Assembly (NCBI RefSeq): GCF_000381965.1
Contig: NZ_KB908454.1
Coordinates: 1 to 64,000 of the forward strand
Direction: 5' to 3'
Source of the DNA: Oceanimonas smirnovii ATCC BAA-899
GTDB lineage: Bacteria; Pseudomonadota; Gammaproteobacteria; Enterobacterales; Aeromonadaceae
Length of the DNA stretch: 64,000 nucleotides
The translations under genes and the position numbers were made by a program. The first letter of the stretch is position 1, and the number at the start of each line of letters is the position of its first letter. Below the pieces are notes generated by a model. The model ran no database searches, was not told the DNA's origin, and saw only the letters and a list, made by a program, of their open reading frames with translations. This document shows positions 1 to 7,861 of this stretch, one piece after another.

Positions 1-33
1 AGCAGCAATATCAATGCCGACAAATACACTCAT
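1..33 (-). CDS. IS110-family transposase, N-terminal fragment cut by window edge
   Basis: Only the first 11 codons lie in the window; the gene continues past base 1. The peptide is MSVFVGIDIAA. The VGIDIA core is the typical first strand and first catalytic Asp of the RuvC-like DEDD domain of IS110/IS1111 transposases. The ATG at 31-33 has a purine-rich ribosome site just upstream on the minus strand (AGAGGAAAGGGA). Eleven residues are little evidence, so the family call rests on this motif plus the lack of any chromosomal gene that fits next to lpxL. IS110 enzymes recombine DNA as a DEDD recombinase guided by a bridge RNA made from the element's own non-coding end. Confidence 0.55.
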   Translation of the reverse strand, partial: MSVFVGIDIAA

Positions 34-369
34 TCCCTTTCCTCTCGCCTCGCTATAGTTCACAATTATCACCGGTTCCCCGACCTCGCACTTCATGCAG
101 TCTCAACCTTGTGATGCGAAGTCCATCTTGATGGCTTCCTGATACTCTTCGAGATAGGCAATGAGGCGGGGGGCCAATCTACGCACGAGGTCAGTAAACA
201 CTGCCTCCAGGTTGGGACGGCCTCCCCGGTAACTGGTTTTAACTCTATCAATTCCTGTGCGTTCAACATACAAGGTTGGGATGAGCACAGCGAATCCCAA
301 CACTTTTATCGCCTGCTGAAATGTTGGGACTCGTCCCAACTACGGGGCTGATGTTTCGTTCGCAGGTCA
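34..369. other. Region upstream of the IS110-type gene, hairpin-rich
   Basis: This stretch between the transposase start and the lpxL stop holds no confident gene. It carries a perfect 8-bp stem with an 11-nt loop (275-282 with 294-301) and a second 8-bp stem with a 2-nt loop (323-330 with 333-340). Both are built on GTTGGGA, which occurs again at 211. One open frame of 78 codons (103-339, minus, TTG start right after a stop) overlaps it. In the IS110 group the DNA upstream of the transposase encodes the bridge RNA, so this could be the left end of the element. The outer boundary cannot be fixed from one copy. Confidence 0.4.
103..339 (-). CDS. Doubtful small ORF, 78 codons
   Basis: An open frame on the minus strand starts with TTG directly after an in-frame stop and ends 70 bases before the IS110-type start codon. 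The translation has an ordinary composition, with an acidic/hydrophobic C-terminal helix around residues 45-72. I recognise no family. No ribosome site precedes the TTG, and the start lies inside a palindrome. It may be the remnant of a gene interrupted by the insertion element, or chance within the element's non-coding end. Confidence 0.15.
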   Translation of the reverse strand: MGRVPTFQQAIKVLGFAVLIPTLYVERTGIDRVKTSYRGGRPNLEAVFTDLVRRLAPRLIAYLEEYQEAIKMDFASQG

Positions 370-1296
370 TCAATACCGTGACGGCATGCCCCGTTCCGGC
401 TGGGTCTTAAACCGGCGGTGCAGCCACATGTACTGCTCCGGCGCGCGGCGAATGGCGGCTTCTATTACCCTGTTGCCGGTGATGGCATCGGCTTCATCGT
501 CGCCGACGGGAAAGTTGTCCAGCGGGGCCTGGATCACCAGCCGGTAGCCATTCTTTTCGCGCAGGGTAAAACAGGGCAGGGTAACGGTTTTCTTTACGCG
601 CGCCAGAGTCGCAGTACCGGTAATGGTGGCGGCCTTGTCTACGGCGAAAAAGGGCACAAATACGCTGGCGTGACGGCCATAGTCATGATCCGGTGCATAC
701 CATAGCGCATCACCGGCACGCAGCGCCTTGAGCATGCCCTTGATATCGAGCCGGTCCACCAGATATTTATTGGAGCGGCAGCGGCCGTGCACCTGAGCAT
801 ATTCCAGCACCGGATTAGTGTTGGGCCGGTACACGCCCACACCGGGTCGATAAAGGCCAAACTGGCGGGCGTTCAGCTCCAGCGTCAGAAAATGCGCCGA
901 CAGCAGCAGCATGCCCTGGCCTTTGGCCACGGCGGCATCCACATGCTCTGTGCCCTCCATGATGGTTATGGCACGCATGCGCCAGTGAGGCCAGAACCAG
1001 GCCATGCCGGTTTCAAACACGGCGCAGCCCACGCTTTCAAAGTTGGCCTTCAGCAGCGTTTCCCGCTCAGCGTCGCTCAGCTCCGGCAGCGCCAGCTCCA
1101 GATTGCGCCGGGCCACCTTTACCCGGGACTTCAGCGGCTTCATGGCCAGCCGGCCCAGGGCTCTGCCCAGTGCCATCTGAGCGCGCCAGGGCAGCAATGT
1201 AACCAGCAGCCAGAGCACCCCCAGCCCCAGCCAGGCAGGCCAGAAGCGCGGATGCAGCAAGGCTGCACGAAAAGAAGGAAGCCGGTGTGTTTGCAT
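370..1296 (-). CDS. lpxL: Lipid A lauroyl acyltransferase LpxL (HtrB family)
   Basis: Inner-membrane enzyme that adds the secondary acyl chain (laurate from acyl-ACP in E. coli) to Kdo2-lipid IVA in the Raetz pathway. The 308-residue length matches E. coli LpxL (306). Residues 18-38 form the N-terminal membrane anchor. The acyltransferase HX4(D/E) motif is H135-FLTL-E140. The substrate-face motif GVYRPN and the C-terminal block [14 protein letters not shown] are nearly identical to LpxL. The end MPSRY also resembles the LpxL C-terminus (VPSRY), favouring LpxL over LpxM; LpxP is the nearest alternative. It is transcribed divergently from hldE, another lipopolysaccharide gene. The IS110-type fragment lies just beyond its stop. 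Confidence 0.9.
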   Translation of the reverse strand: MQTHRLPSFRAALLHPRFWPAWLGLGVLWLLVTLLPWRAQMALGRALGRLAMKPLKSRVKVARRNLELALPELSDAERETLLKANFESVGCAVFETGMAWFWPHWRMRAITIMEGTEHVDAAVAKGQGMLLLSAHFLTLELNARQFGLYRPGVGVYRPNTNPVLEYAQVHGRCRSNKYLVDRLDIKGMLKALRAGDALWYAPDHDYGRHASVFVPFFAVDKAATITGTATLARVKKTVTLPCFTLREKNGYRLVIQAPLDNFPVGDDEADAITGNRVIEAAIRRAPEQYMWLHRRFKTQPERGMPSRY

Positions 1297-1425
1297 GTCA
1301 CAACGCCAGTAAAAAGGAATGTGCGGATTTTAAAGAACTCCGGCGTTAATGACCACCCGCGCGCCCAAGGGCGGTTTGGCTGTGATATTATTTGTGCTTT
1401 CCACCTGTTTAAAGAGTCTTTACCT

Positions 1426-2850
1426 ATGAAGATCAAGCTGCCGGAATTTAACCATGCCAGGGTGTTGGTAGTCGGGGATGTGATGCTGGACCGTTACTGG
1501 TCCGGTCCCACCGGACGCATCTCTCCCGAGGCACCGGTGCCTGTGGTCAAGGTAGAGCACAATGAAGAGCGCCCGGGGGGTGCCGCCAACGTGGCGCTGA
1601 ACGCCGCTGCGCTGGGTGCCGGTGCTCAGCTGCTGGGCCTGACCGGCAACGATGAAGCAGCCAATGCCCTGGAAGATCGCATGCAGGCGGTGGGGGTGCG
1701 GTGTGACTTTGTGCGCCATGCCGTACATCCCACCATCACCAAGCTCAGGGTGATGAGCCGTAACCAGCAACTGCTGCGGCTCGATTTTGAAAACGGTTTT
1801 GATGCCGACGATGCCATTCCTCTTACCGAAAAGCATGCTGCGGCGCTGGCCCAGGCCGGTGTGGTGGTGTTGTCGGATTATGCCAAGGGCGCTCTGGCAC
1901 GGGTGCAGGAGCTGATCCGGGCAGCCCGTGAGGCAGGGGTGCCGGTGCTGGTCGACCCCAAGGGTACCGAGTTTGAAAAATACCGCGGTGCCACTTTGCT
2001 CACGCCCAATATGAGCGAGTTTGAAGCCGTGGTGGGCAAGGTAAAAGACGAGCAGGAGCTGGTGGAGCGCGGCCGGGAGCTGGTGAAGCGCTTTGACTTG
2101 CAGGCGCTGCTGGTCACCCGCTCCGAGCATGGCATGACCTTAATTCGCCGTGAGGGTGACGAGCTGCATTTGCCGGCCCGCTCTCATGAAGTGTTCGACG
2201 TGACCGGTGCCGGCGATACCGTCATCGCCACTCTGGCCACCAGCCTGGCTGCCGGTCTGGAGCTGGAAGAAGCCTGTGCTCTGGCCAATGTGGCCGCCGG
2301 CATCGTAGTGGGCAAGCTGGGTACCTCTACCGTGTCTGCCATTGAACTGGCCAACGCCCTTTACGGTGCGGCCGAGTCGGGCATGGGCGTGGTCAGTGAG
2401 CAGCAGCTCAAGTTTGTGGTGGAAGCGGCCCGCCGCCGGGGTGAAAAAATCGTCATGACCAATGGCTGCTTTGACATTCTCCACGCCGGTCATGTGTCTT
2501 ACCTGAACAATGCCCGCAAGCTGGGTGATCGGCTGATAGTGGCAGTGAACACCGATGAGTCGGTACGGGCGCTCAAGGGCGAAGGCCGGCCGGTAAACAC
2601 AGTGGATCGCCGCATGGCGGTGCTGGAAGCGCTGGGCGCGGTAGACTGGGTGGTGCCCTTTGCCGAAGACACGCCTCAGCGGCTCATTGCCGGCGTGCTG
2701 CCGGATATTCTGGTCAAGGGTGGTGATTACAAACCGGAAGAGATCGCCGGCTACGCTGAAGTGACCGCTAACGGTGGCGAAGTAAAAGTGCTTAACTTTG
2801 AAGACGGCTGTTCCACCACCGCCATTATCGAAGCCATTCGCACTCGCTGA
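1426..2850 (+). CDS. hldE: Bifunctional heptose kinase/adenylyltransferase HldE
   Basis: Makes ADP-heptose precursor for the LPS inner core: the N-terminal domain phosphorylates heptose 7-phosphate at C1 and the C-terminal domain adds AMP. The product is 474 residues (E. coli 477). Residues 1-315 are a PfkB/ribokinase-type kinase, with the catalytic DVTGAGDT motif near 260. Residues from about 340 are a cytidylyltransferase-like domain with the [12 protein letters not shown] nucleotide-binding motif. I chose the ATG at 1426 because it gives the family N-terminus (MKIKLPEF). The open frame extends far upstream, but that part is antisense to lpxL. The ribosome site is weak. A strong terminator follows. 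Confidence 0.95.
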   Translation: MKIKLPEFNHARVLVVGDVMLDRYWSGPTGRISPEAPVPVVKVEHNEERPGGAANVALNAAALGAGAQLLGLTGNDEAANALEDRMQAVGVRCDFVRHAVHPTITKLRVMSRNQQLLRLDFENGFDADDAIPLTEKHAAALAQAGVVVLSDYAKGALARVQELIRAAREAGVPVLVDPKGTEFEKYRGATLLTPNMSEFEAVVGKVKDEQELVERGRELVKRFDLQALLVTRSEHGMTLIRREGDELHLPARSHEVFDVTGAGDTVIATLATSLAAGLELEEACALANVAAGIVVGKLGTSTVSAIELANALYGAAESGMGVVSEQQLKFVVEAARRRGEKIVMTNGCFDILHAGHVSYLNNARKLGDRLIVAVNTDESVRALKGEGRPVNTVDRRMAVLEALGAVDWVVPFAEDTPQRLIAGVLPDILVKGGDYKPEEIAGYAEVTANGGEVKVLNFEDGCSTTAIIEAIRTR

Positions 2851-2867
2851 ACGAACCACAGACAGTA

Positions 2868-2895
2868 AAAGGCCGGCTGACAAGCCGGCCTTTTT
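2868..2895. terminator. Bidirectional Rho-independent terminator, hldE / FKBP gene
   Basis: A GC-rich stem AAAGGCCGGC pairs with GCCGGCCTTTT across a 6-nt loop, with T-runs on both strands. It sits between the convergent hldE stop (2850) and the FKBP stop (2899) and can serve both genes. Confidence 0.85.
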
Positions 2896-2898
2896 GCA

Positions 2899-3372
2899 TC
2901 AGTTGATCCTGAACAGCTCAACCTCAAAAATCAGCACGGAACCCGGTGGTATTGTGCCCACGGCGCGGTTACCGTAGGCCAGACTGGCGGGAATAAAGAA
3001 GCGGGTCTTCTCGCCTTCCACCATCAGCTGCAGGCCTTCGGTCCAGCCCTTGATCACCTGTTTGAGGCCAAACTGTATGGTTTCGCCGCGCTCAACCGAG
3101 CTGTCGAAGACGGTGCCGTCGAGCAGGGTGCCATGGTAATGCACCGTAACCTTGTCACTGGCCTTGGGGTGAACCGTGCCGGTGCCTGCTTGCAATACCT
3201 GATACTGCAGGCCGGAGGCGGTGGTCTGTACTCCTTCCTGCTGTTTGTTATCGGCAAGGAAGGCTTCACCGGCCTGAATATTTTCTGCAGCGGCCTGTTT
3301 GTTGCCCTGAGCGCGATAGAAAAAAAGCAAAAATAGGGCTACCAGGGCAATGCCTACAATAATCTTAACCAC
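2899..3372 (-). CDS. FKBP-type peptidyl-prolyl cis-trans isomerase, membrane-anchored
   Basis: A 157-residue protein. An N-terminal hydrophobic segment (about 3-18, ending FFYRAQ) acts as signal anchor, a short charged linker follows, then an FKBP domain from about 50 to the end with the hallmarks VTVHYHGTLLDGTVFDSS, VIKGW and IPPGSVLIFEVEL. Such domains catalyse prolyl isomerisation in the periplasm, probably as a folding catalyst. I chose GTG at 3372 because AAGGA lies 6 bases upstream; the frame runs 19 codons further but without a ribosome site. It starts 28 bases after the tolC stop, so it is probably co-transcribed with tolC. It is shorter than E. coli FklB (206) and FkpA (270), so I give no symbol. 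Confidence 0.85.
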   Translation of the reverse strand: MVKIIVGIALVALFLLFFYRAQGNKQAAAENIQAGEAFLADNKQQEGVQTTASGLQYQVLQAGTGTVHPKASDKVTVHYHGTLLDGTVFDSSVERGETIQFGLKQVIKGWTEGLQLMVEGEKTRFFIPASLAYGNRAVGTIPPGSVLIFEVELFRIN

Positions 3373-3400
3373 GTTGGTTCCTTGTGTTGAGTGTGCAGCG

Positions 3401-4705
3401 TCAGCGTTGCAGTCCGTTATTGATGTCAATCAGATCCTGCTCGGTGAGGTTGCCGGCCGACTGCTTGAGCTGCAACTGGCTGATGATGTAGTTGTAACGG
3501 GCAGAAGACAGTTTCTGCTTGGCATCATACAGCTGCTGAGTGGCGTTAAGCACGTCGACTATGGTGCGGGTTCCCACTTCATAGCCGGCCTCGGTAGCAC
3601 TGAGTGCGCTTTCTGCCGACACTACCAGCTGCTCAAAGGCGCGAATGGAGCCAAGTGCGCCGGTGACGTCGTTATAAGAGGAGTACACGCTGCTCTGCAC
3701 GGAGCGAAAGCTTTTTTCCAGCAGCTCGCTGGCGGCGACATAGTTGTATTGTGCCTGGCTTACCTGAGAGCTGGTGGCACCACCTGAATAAAGCGGCAGA
3801 TTAAAGCTGACCCCCAAGCTGCCCTCACTGAGGGTGTTGTCACGTACATTATTGCTGGCCGAGCTGCCGCTGAAATCGGTGCGGCGGCTGTTAAGGCCGG
3901 CATTCAAGTCGAGAGTAGGGTGATGACCCGCCTGAGCCAGATCAATTTGCTCGCTGGCAATGTCTTTGGCAATGCGCTGGCCGTGCAGCTCCAGGTTTTG
4001 CTCCAGGGCAATGTCGAGCCAGCCGTCAGCGCGCAGCACCGGTGCCTGAGGGCTGAAACTGTCAGTGTTGAGTGCAGACAGCTGATCATAGCTCATGCCG
4101 GTAAGCTCACGCAGGGCTTCTTTGCTGTTGTCGAGAGCGTTGCGGGCAATAATTTCATCTGCCAGTGCCTGATCATACTGAGCCTGAGCTTCGTGCACGT
4201 CTGTCATGGCACTCAAGCCCACCTCAAAACGTTGCTTGGTCTGCTCCAGCTGGCGGCTGACCGCTTCTTTATTGGCCTGGACAAAACTCAGGGCGTCTTC
4301 GGCATTAAGCACATTAAAGTAAGCCTGAGTGGCACGCAAAATGAGCAGTTGCTGCACCTGTTTGTAGCTGACTTCGCTTTGTGCCGCCTGCTTTTCGGTG
4401 ATATCCAGGTTGACCCAGCTCGACTTGCGATACAGTGCCTGACTCAGATTAACACCGGCATTGGTGACGGTAGAGTCGGTCTGATTGCTTTCGGTATAGG
4501 TCGCGCCTGCACCCAGGTTAATCTGAGGAAGCAGAGCAGCGCGGGATTCATTAATTTTCTCAAAGGCGGCATCGCGGCGGGCCTTGGCTTCACGCACCTG
4601 AGGATCGTTTTGCGTGGCCTGCTGATAGATTTCCAGCAGGTTTTCAGCCTGGGCCTGGCCTGCGGCACACAGCAATACCAGGGTCGACAACAGTGTTTTT
4701 TTCAT
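3401..4705 (-). CDS. tolC: Outer-membrane efflux channel TolC
   Basis: Trimeric outer-membrane channel-tunnel used by tripartite drug efflux pumps and type I secretion. The precursor is 434 residues with a signal peptide (MKKTLLSTLVLLCAAGQAQA, cut before ENLLEIY). Two internally homologous OEP halves follow, with the NLPLYSGG region of the second half near 313. It ends at QDLIDINNGLQR, so it lacks the long C-terminal tail of E. coli TolC (493) and resembles the shorter Vibrio/Aeromonas form. The ATG at 4705 starts the signal peptide; the frame opens 14 codons earlier without one. It lies divergent from nudF, as in E. coli, with a candidate operator palindrome between them. Confidence 0.93.
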   Translation of the reverse strand: MKKTLLSTLVLLCAAGQAQAENLLEIYQQATQNDPQVREAKARRDAAFEKINESRAALLPQINLGAGATYTESNQTDSTVTNAGVNLSQALYRKSSWVNLDITEKQAAQSEVSYKQVQQLLILRATQAYFNVLNAEDALSFVQANKEAVSRQLEQTKQRFEVGLSAMTDVHEAQAQYDQALADEIIARNALDNSKEALRELTGMSYDQLSALNTDSFSPQAPVLRADGWLDIALEQNLELHGQRIAKDIASEQIDLAQAGHHPTLDLNAGLNSRRTDFSGSSASNNVRDNTLSEGSLGVSFNLPLYSGGATSSQVSQAQYNYVAASELLEKSFRSVQSSVYSSYNDVTGALGSIRAFEQLVVSAESALSATEAGYEVGTRTIVDVLNATQQLYDAKQKLSSARYNYIISQLQLKQSAGNLTEQDLIDINNGLQR

Positions 4706-4832
4706 GAATGGGCCTTGTAAAGCGAGTGGAGCCATTATGCCCGGCACATGCAGGCAGTCGGTTTTCGTCTGTTCAGTATAACGGTAACATGCGCATTATT
4801 AATTCGGCAGGTCGTTACAATATACAATAAGA

Positions 4833-4848
4833 GAATGAACGTTCATTC
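4833..4848. promoter_or_regulatory. Perfect 16-bp palindrome in the tolC/nudF divergent promoter region
   Basis: GAATGAACGTTCATTC is a perfect inverted repeat with no spacer, in the 197-bp gap between the tolC and nudF starts. Half-sites of this length, A/T rich with a central ACGT, are typical of TetR-family repressor operators. Which gene it controls and which protein binds it are unknown. No tetR gene lies in the window. Confidence 0.45.
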
Positions 4849-4902
4849 ATTAAGGCGTTTCAGTCTAAATTTTGCCGTCGGAATGTCAAGCAAGGAGCCA
4901 GC

Positions 4903-5520
4903 ATGAGCAATAATAACAGCGCCCGTTTTGGGCGGCAGGACATGCAGATTATAGCCGAGGATACGGGGTATAAAGGTTTTTTCCGGCTGCTGAAGGTACG
5001 GCTGCGCCACCGTCTGTTTGCCGGCGGCTGGGGCCCGGAACTGACCCGGGAGCTGTTTGACCGGGGGCATGCTGCTGCTGTGCTGCCTTATGACACGGTA
5101 CGCGATGAGGTGGTTCTGGTGGAGCAGTTTCGCGTGGGTGCCATTCATCATGACAGCAGCCCCTGGCTGCTGGAAGTGGTGGCGGGCATAGTGGAGCCCG
5201 GCGAGTCGGAAGAAGAAGTGGTACGCCGTGAAGCAGAAGAAGAAGCAGGGTTAACCCTGGGCCGGCTGACCCGTGCCATGAGTTATTTCTCCAGCCCGGG
5301 CGGTTGCAGCGAGCGCATTACTGTCTTTGTAGGGGAAGTGGATGCCACTCAGGCGGCCAGTCATGCGGGGCTGACCGACGAAGGCGAAGATATTCGCGTG
5401 CACCGGCTTTCGCGCAGAGAGGCGATGCAATGGCTGGCTGATGGTAGAATAGATAACGCCGCCAGTGTGATTGCACTGCAATGGCTGGCGCTGAACCATG
5501 AAGCCGGGCTGTGGAAGTAG
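4903..5520 (+). CDS. nudF: ADP-ribose pyrophosphatase NudF (Nudix)
   Basis: Hydrolyses ADP-ribose to AMP and ribose 5-phosphate. The 205-residue protein has the full Nudix box at about 95-117: GIVEPGE followed by REAEEEAGL, including the metal-binding RE..EE core. The E-L-T-R..FDRGHAAAVLPYD block before it is typical of the ADPRase subfamily. A good ribosome site (AAGGAG) lies 6 bases before the ATG. It is first in the nudF-yqiB-cpdA-yqiA run, the same order as E. coli. Its stop is 37 bases from the chosen yqiB start. Confidence 0.92.
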   Translation: MSNNNSARFGRQDMQIIAEDTGYKGFFRLLKVRLRHRLFAGGWGPELTRELFDRGHAAAVLPYDTVRDEVVLVEQFRVGAIHHDSSPWLLEVVAGIVEPGESEEEVVRREAEEEAGLTLGRLTRAMSYFSSPGGCSERITVFVGEVDATQAASHAGLTDEGEDIRVHRLSRREAMQWLADGRIDNAASVIALQWLALNHEAGLWK

Positions 5521-5557
5521 GGCAAGACAAGCCCTTGCCATGCCCAAGGAGGAGACG

Positions 5558-6001
5558 TTGATATCTGTTCGTACTCGTAATAAGCATGTGCCGGACTTAA
5601 AGGGGCTGCAGCGCACTTGTGACACCAACTATATGGCGCTGATGAAGTTGTTGCCTAATGAGGCTCAAGCGGGCGAGAGCCTGTCGGTGGGCATCAGTGA
5701 GCAGGTGCTGTTTGTGCTACGGGTATTGGAAACTGCACCCTATACCTGGCATGTGTCCATTGAGCAGTGCACGCCGGGTTTGCCGGTGTTTATGCGCATG
5801 AAAGTGCGGGTGCGGCTTTATCATGATGTAAGAATGGCCGAAGTGTGTGCCAGTCAACAGATTTCGGCGCTGCAGCCAAGTTATGATTATCCCAACCAAA
5901 AAATGCACCACCGTAACGAAAAGGAACAGGTTAATTTCTTTCTGGCCGAATGGCTGAGATGTTGCCTGCAACACGGATTCAGCACGGTCAAACAGCTTTG
6001 A
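5558..6001 (+). CDS. yqiB: DUF1249 family protein YqiB
   Basis: A small cytosolic protein of unknown biochemical role, 147 residues (E. coli YqiB 140). The conserved core TWHVSIEQ, VRLYHDVRMAEVC, YDYPNQKMHHRNEK and QVNFFLAEWL matches the DUF1249 family closely. I prefer the TTG start at 5558 because a near-perfect AGGAGG lies 5 bases upstream and the N-terminus then fits the family length. An ATG at 5540 is possible but has no ribosome site. It sits between nudF and cpdA as in E. coli, and its 3' end is 8 bases before the cpdA ATG. Confidence 0.85.
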   Translation: MISVRTRNKHVPDLKGLQRTCDTNYMALMKLLPNEAQAGESLSVGISEQVLFVLRVLETAPYTWHVSIEQCTPGLPVFMRMKVRVRLYHDVRMAEVCASQQISALQPSYDYPNQKMHHRNEKEQVNFFLAEWLRCCLQHGFSTVKQL

Positions 6002-6009
6002 GCGAGGCA

Positions 6010-6840
6010 ATGACGCTTTCCACTCTTCCCCTTGGTACTCAAGCCGCCAGCGGCACCATAGAGCTTTCCCAGATAACCGATACTCACTTATTCGCCGATA
6101 CCGAGGGTGATCTGCTGGGTGTGCCCACCTGGCACAGCTGCCGGGCCGTGGTGAATGCCATGAAAGAAGAGCTGGCCGGCTGCGATGCCATTCTGGCCAC
6201 CGGTGATTTGTCTCAGGATCAGAGCCCGGCGTCTTATCGTCACTTTGTGAGCATGATGGCTGAACTGACACCGCCGGTATTCTGGCTGCCGGGCAATCAT
6301 GATGAAGCCCCTGTTATGCAGGCCGAGCTGGACGGAGCCGGTATTCATCAGGCCAAACATCTGCTTGGGGAGCACTGGCAGGTGTTGCTGCTGGATTCTC
6401 AGGCCCAGGGAGAAACCTGCGGCCGGCTAAGCGAGCAGCAGCTGGTCATGGTGGACGAGGCGGTCGCTGCTTATCCCCATCATCATCTGCTGGTGGCAGT
6501 GCATCATCAGGCGGTGCCCGTAGGCTGCGCCTGGCTGGATCAGCACAACCTGCGTAATGCGGATGAACTGGCGGTCAGACTAAACCAGCATAATGCCACC
6601 AGAGTGGTGTTGTGCGGTCATGTACATCAGGGCTTTGACGAGGTACAAAACGGTATTCGTTATCTGGCCAGTCCTTCTACCTGCATTCAGTTCAAGCCGT
6701 TGTCCGATGACTTCGCTCTGGATCATACCGCCCCGGGCTGGCGTCAGCTGTCGCTACACCCTGATGGCCGGCTCAGTACCCGGGTGTGGCGGCTGCCCCC
6801 CGATGCCTTTGTGCCCGACTTCAGTGCCAGAGGATATTAA
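6010..6840 (+). CDS. cpdA: 3',5'-cyclic AMP phosphodiesterase CpdA
   Basis: Degrades cAMP to AMP and so damps CRP signalling. The 276-residue metallophosphoesterase carries the dinuclear metal motifs in order: DTHLF (about 25), GDLSQD (about 70), GNHDE (about 100), the His cluster HHQAVP (about 168) and GHVHQG (about 208). Length equals E. coli CpdA (275). The ATG at 6010 is preceded by GAGCGAGG and is preferred over an ATG 20 codons upstream inside yqiB. Its TAA overlaps the yqiA ATG by one base, showing translational coupling. Confidence 0.92.
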   Translation: MTLSTLPLGTQAASGTIELSQITDTHLFADTEGDLLGVPTWHSCRAVVNAMKEELAGCDAILATGDLSQDQSPASYRHFVSMMAELTPPVFWLPGNHDEAPVMQAELDGAGIHQAKHLLGEHWQVLLLDSQAQGETCGRLSEQQLVMVDEAVAAYPHHHLLVAVHHQAVPVGCAWLDQHNLRNADELAVRLNQHNATRVVLCGHVHQGFDEVQNGIRYLASPSTCIQFKPLSDDFALDHTAPGWRQLSLHPDGRLSTRVWRLPPDAFVPDFSARGY

Positions 6841-7412
6841 TGATGGCCACCCTGCTTTATCTGCACGGCTTCAATTCGTCTCCTAATTCCATCAAGGCTC
6901 AGTTGATGCGGGAACATCTTGAGCAGTACCGGCCTGATATTGAGCTGGTCTGCCCTCAGCTGGCGGCCACGCCGGCGGCAGCCTGGGCTCAGATAGCGTC
7001 CATGTGTGACCAGCTTAATACGCCCTTTGGGGTGGTCGGCTCGTCCCTCGGTGGCTTCTGGGCCACGCGGGTGGCGGAGCACTATGGCGTGCGTGCCGTG
7101 GTGGTGAACCCGGCGGTCAATCCGCATATTCTGCTGGCCGACTGGCTGGGGGAGCAGGAAAATCCCTACACCGGCGAGCGCTATACGCTGGAGCGTCAGC
7201 ATATGGCCGAGCTGGCAGAGCTGAGAGTAAATAAGCCCTGTTGTCTTGAGCGCATCTGGCTGCTGCAACAGCAGGAAGACGAAGTGCTCGACTACCGGGA
7301 AGCGCTGGACTACTACCGTTTCGCCCGGGTCTGCATTCAGAAAGGCGGTGACCACTCCTTTATCGGCTTTCAGCACTACTGCGCCCAGATAATCCGCTTC
7401 CTGCAACTCTAA
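6840..7412 (+). CDS. yqiA: Esterase YqiA (alpha/beta hydrolase)
   Basis: A 190-residue member of the UPF0227/YqiA alpha/beta hydrolases; the E. coli enzyme (193) cleaves short acyl esters and its physiological substrate is unknown. The sequence shows YLHGFNSSP at the N-terminus (oxyanion region), the nucleophile elbow GSSLGG at about 69-74, an acidic residue in the DEVLDY segment and the final His in GGDHSF. There are two adjacent in-frame ATGs at 6840 and 6843; the first overlaps the cpdA stop (TAATG). In E. coli parE follows directly; here a 450-bp repeat-rich gap separates the two. Confidence 0.9.
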   Translation: MMATLLYLHGFNSSPNSIKAQLMREHLEQYRPDIELVCPQLAATPAAAWAQIASMCDQLNTPFGVVGSSLGGFWATRVAEHYGVRAVVVNPAVNPHILLADWLGEQENPYTGERYTLERQHMAELAELRVNKPCCLERIWLLQQQEDEVLDYREALDYYRFARVCIQKGGDHSFIGFQHYCAQIIRFLQL

Positions 7413-7420
7413 TCCACTCT

Positions 7421-7445
7421 CGTTCCCACGCTCCGCGTGGGAATG
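7421..7445. repeat. REP-like palindrome after yqiA
   Basis: TTCCCACGC pairs with GCGTGGGAA across a 3-nt loop (7423-7443). It lies 10 bases past the yqiA stop and could stabilise or end the transcript, though no T-run follows. Palindromes of this sequence are dispersed in many gammaproteobacterial genomes. It abuts the longer composite repeat at 7480-7752. Confidence 0.6.
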
Positions 7446-7479
7446 CATATCGTCTGTCTGGCCGTGCAATTTTGTCGGG

Positions 7480-7752
7480 CAAAGCGCACGGCTCGAAGGC
7501 ACGCTGTGAATACCTCCCTGTACGCTCCGTCGCGCCATCCCTGGCGCGAAGGGCGCGGCGAAGCAGATACCCTTTGCCCTCCGAACTCATCACCGAGTTG
7601 CCTGACAGCCTTCATTGGCAGCTCCGGAGTTGACTGAAGCAGCTGCGGGGATTGCCGGAGCCGACCGTCACATGCCAGGGAGGGCATGTGCCGAGCGTCC
7701 CATGGAAGGGCCTGAAGCGTGTCGGCGCAGGTGACCCCGCTGATGCTTCATA
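7480..7752 (-). repeat. Dispersed intergenic repeat, copy 1 (two-unit form, reverse orientation)
   Basis: Most of the 449-bp gap between yqiA and parE is this element. Read on the minus strand, its first unit (7752 down to about 7634) matches 37268-37386 and 47812-47932; its second unit (about 7600 down to 7480) matches 47962-48095. Shared blocks include CACGCTTCAGGCCC, CATGGGACGCTCGGCACATG and GGAGGGCAAAGGGT. Unit 1 has a hairpin of CACATGCC with GGCATGTG. No gene is credible inside it. Its left part could extend to the palindrome at 7421. parE expression probably starts from the remaining 110 bp. Confidence 0.7.
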
Positions 7753-7861
7753 TCGCACCGTTTCCGCATACATCCTCTTTCCGGCTGTTTTGCTTCCTTC
7801 TTCCAGCAATGGCCTTCGAGTAGTAAGATCCGGCAATCACCCCAGATTACCGAAGGTCAAC

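Noticed and set aside
787-1425. Long N-terminal extension of hldE (open frame of 687 codons)
   Set aside because: The extra part is antisense to lpxL and has no resemblance to the kinase family. ATG 1426 gives the family start and length.
7413-7861. Small genes inside the repeat-filled gap before parE
   Set aside because: Open frames on both strands change completely between repeat copies, have no ribosome sites and coincide with palindromes.
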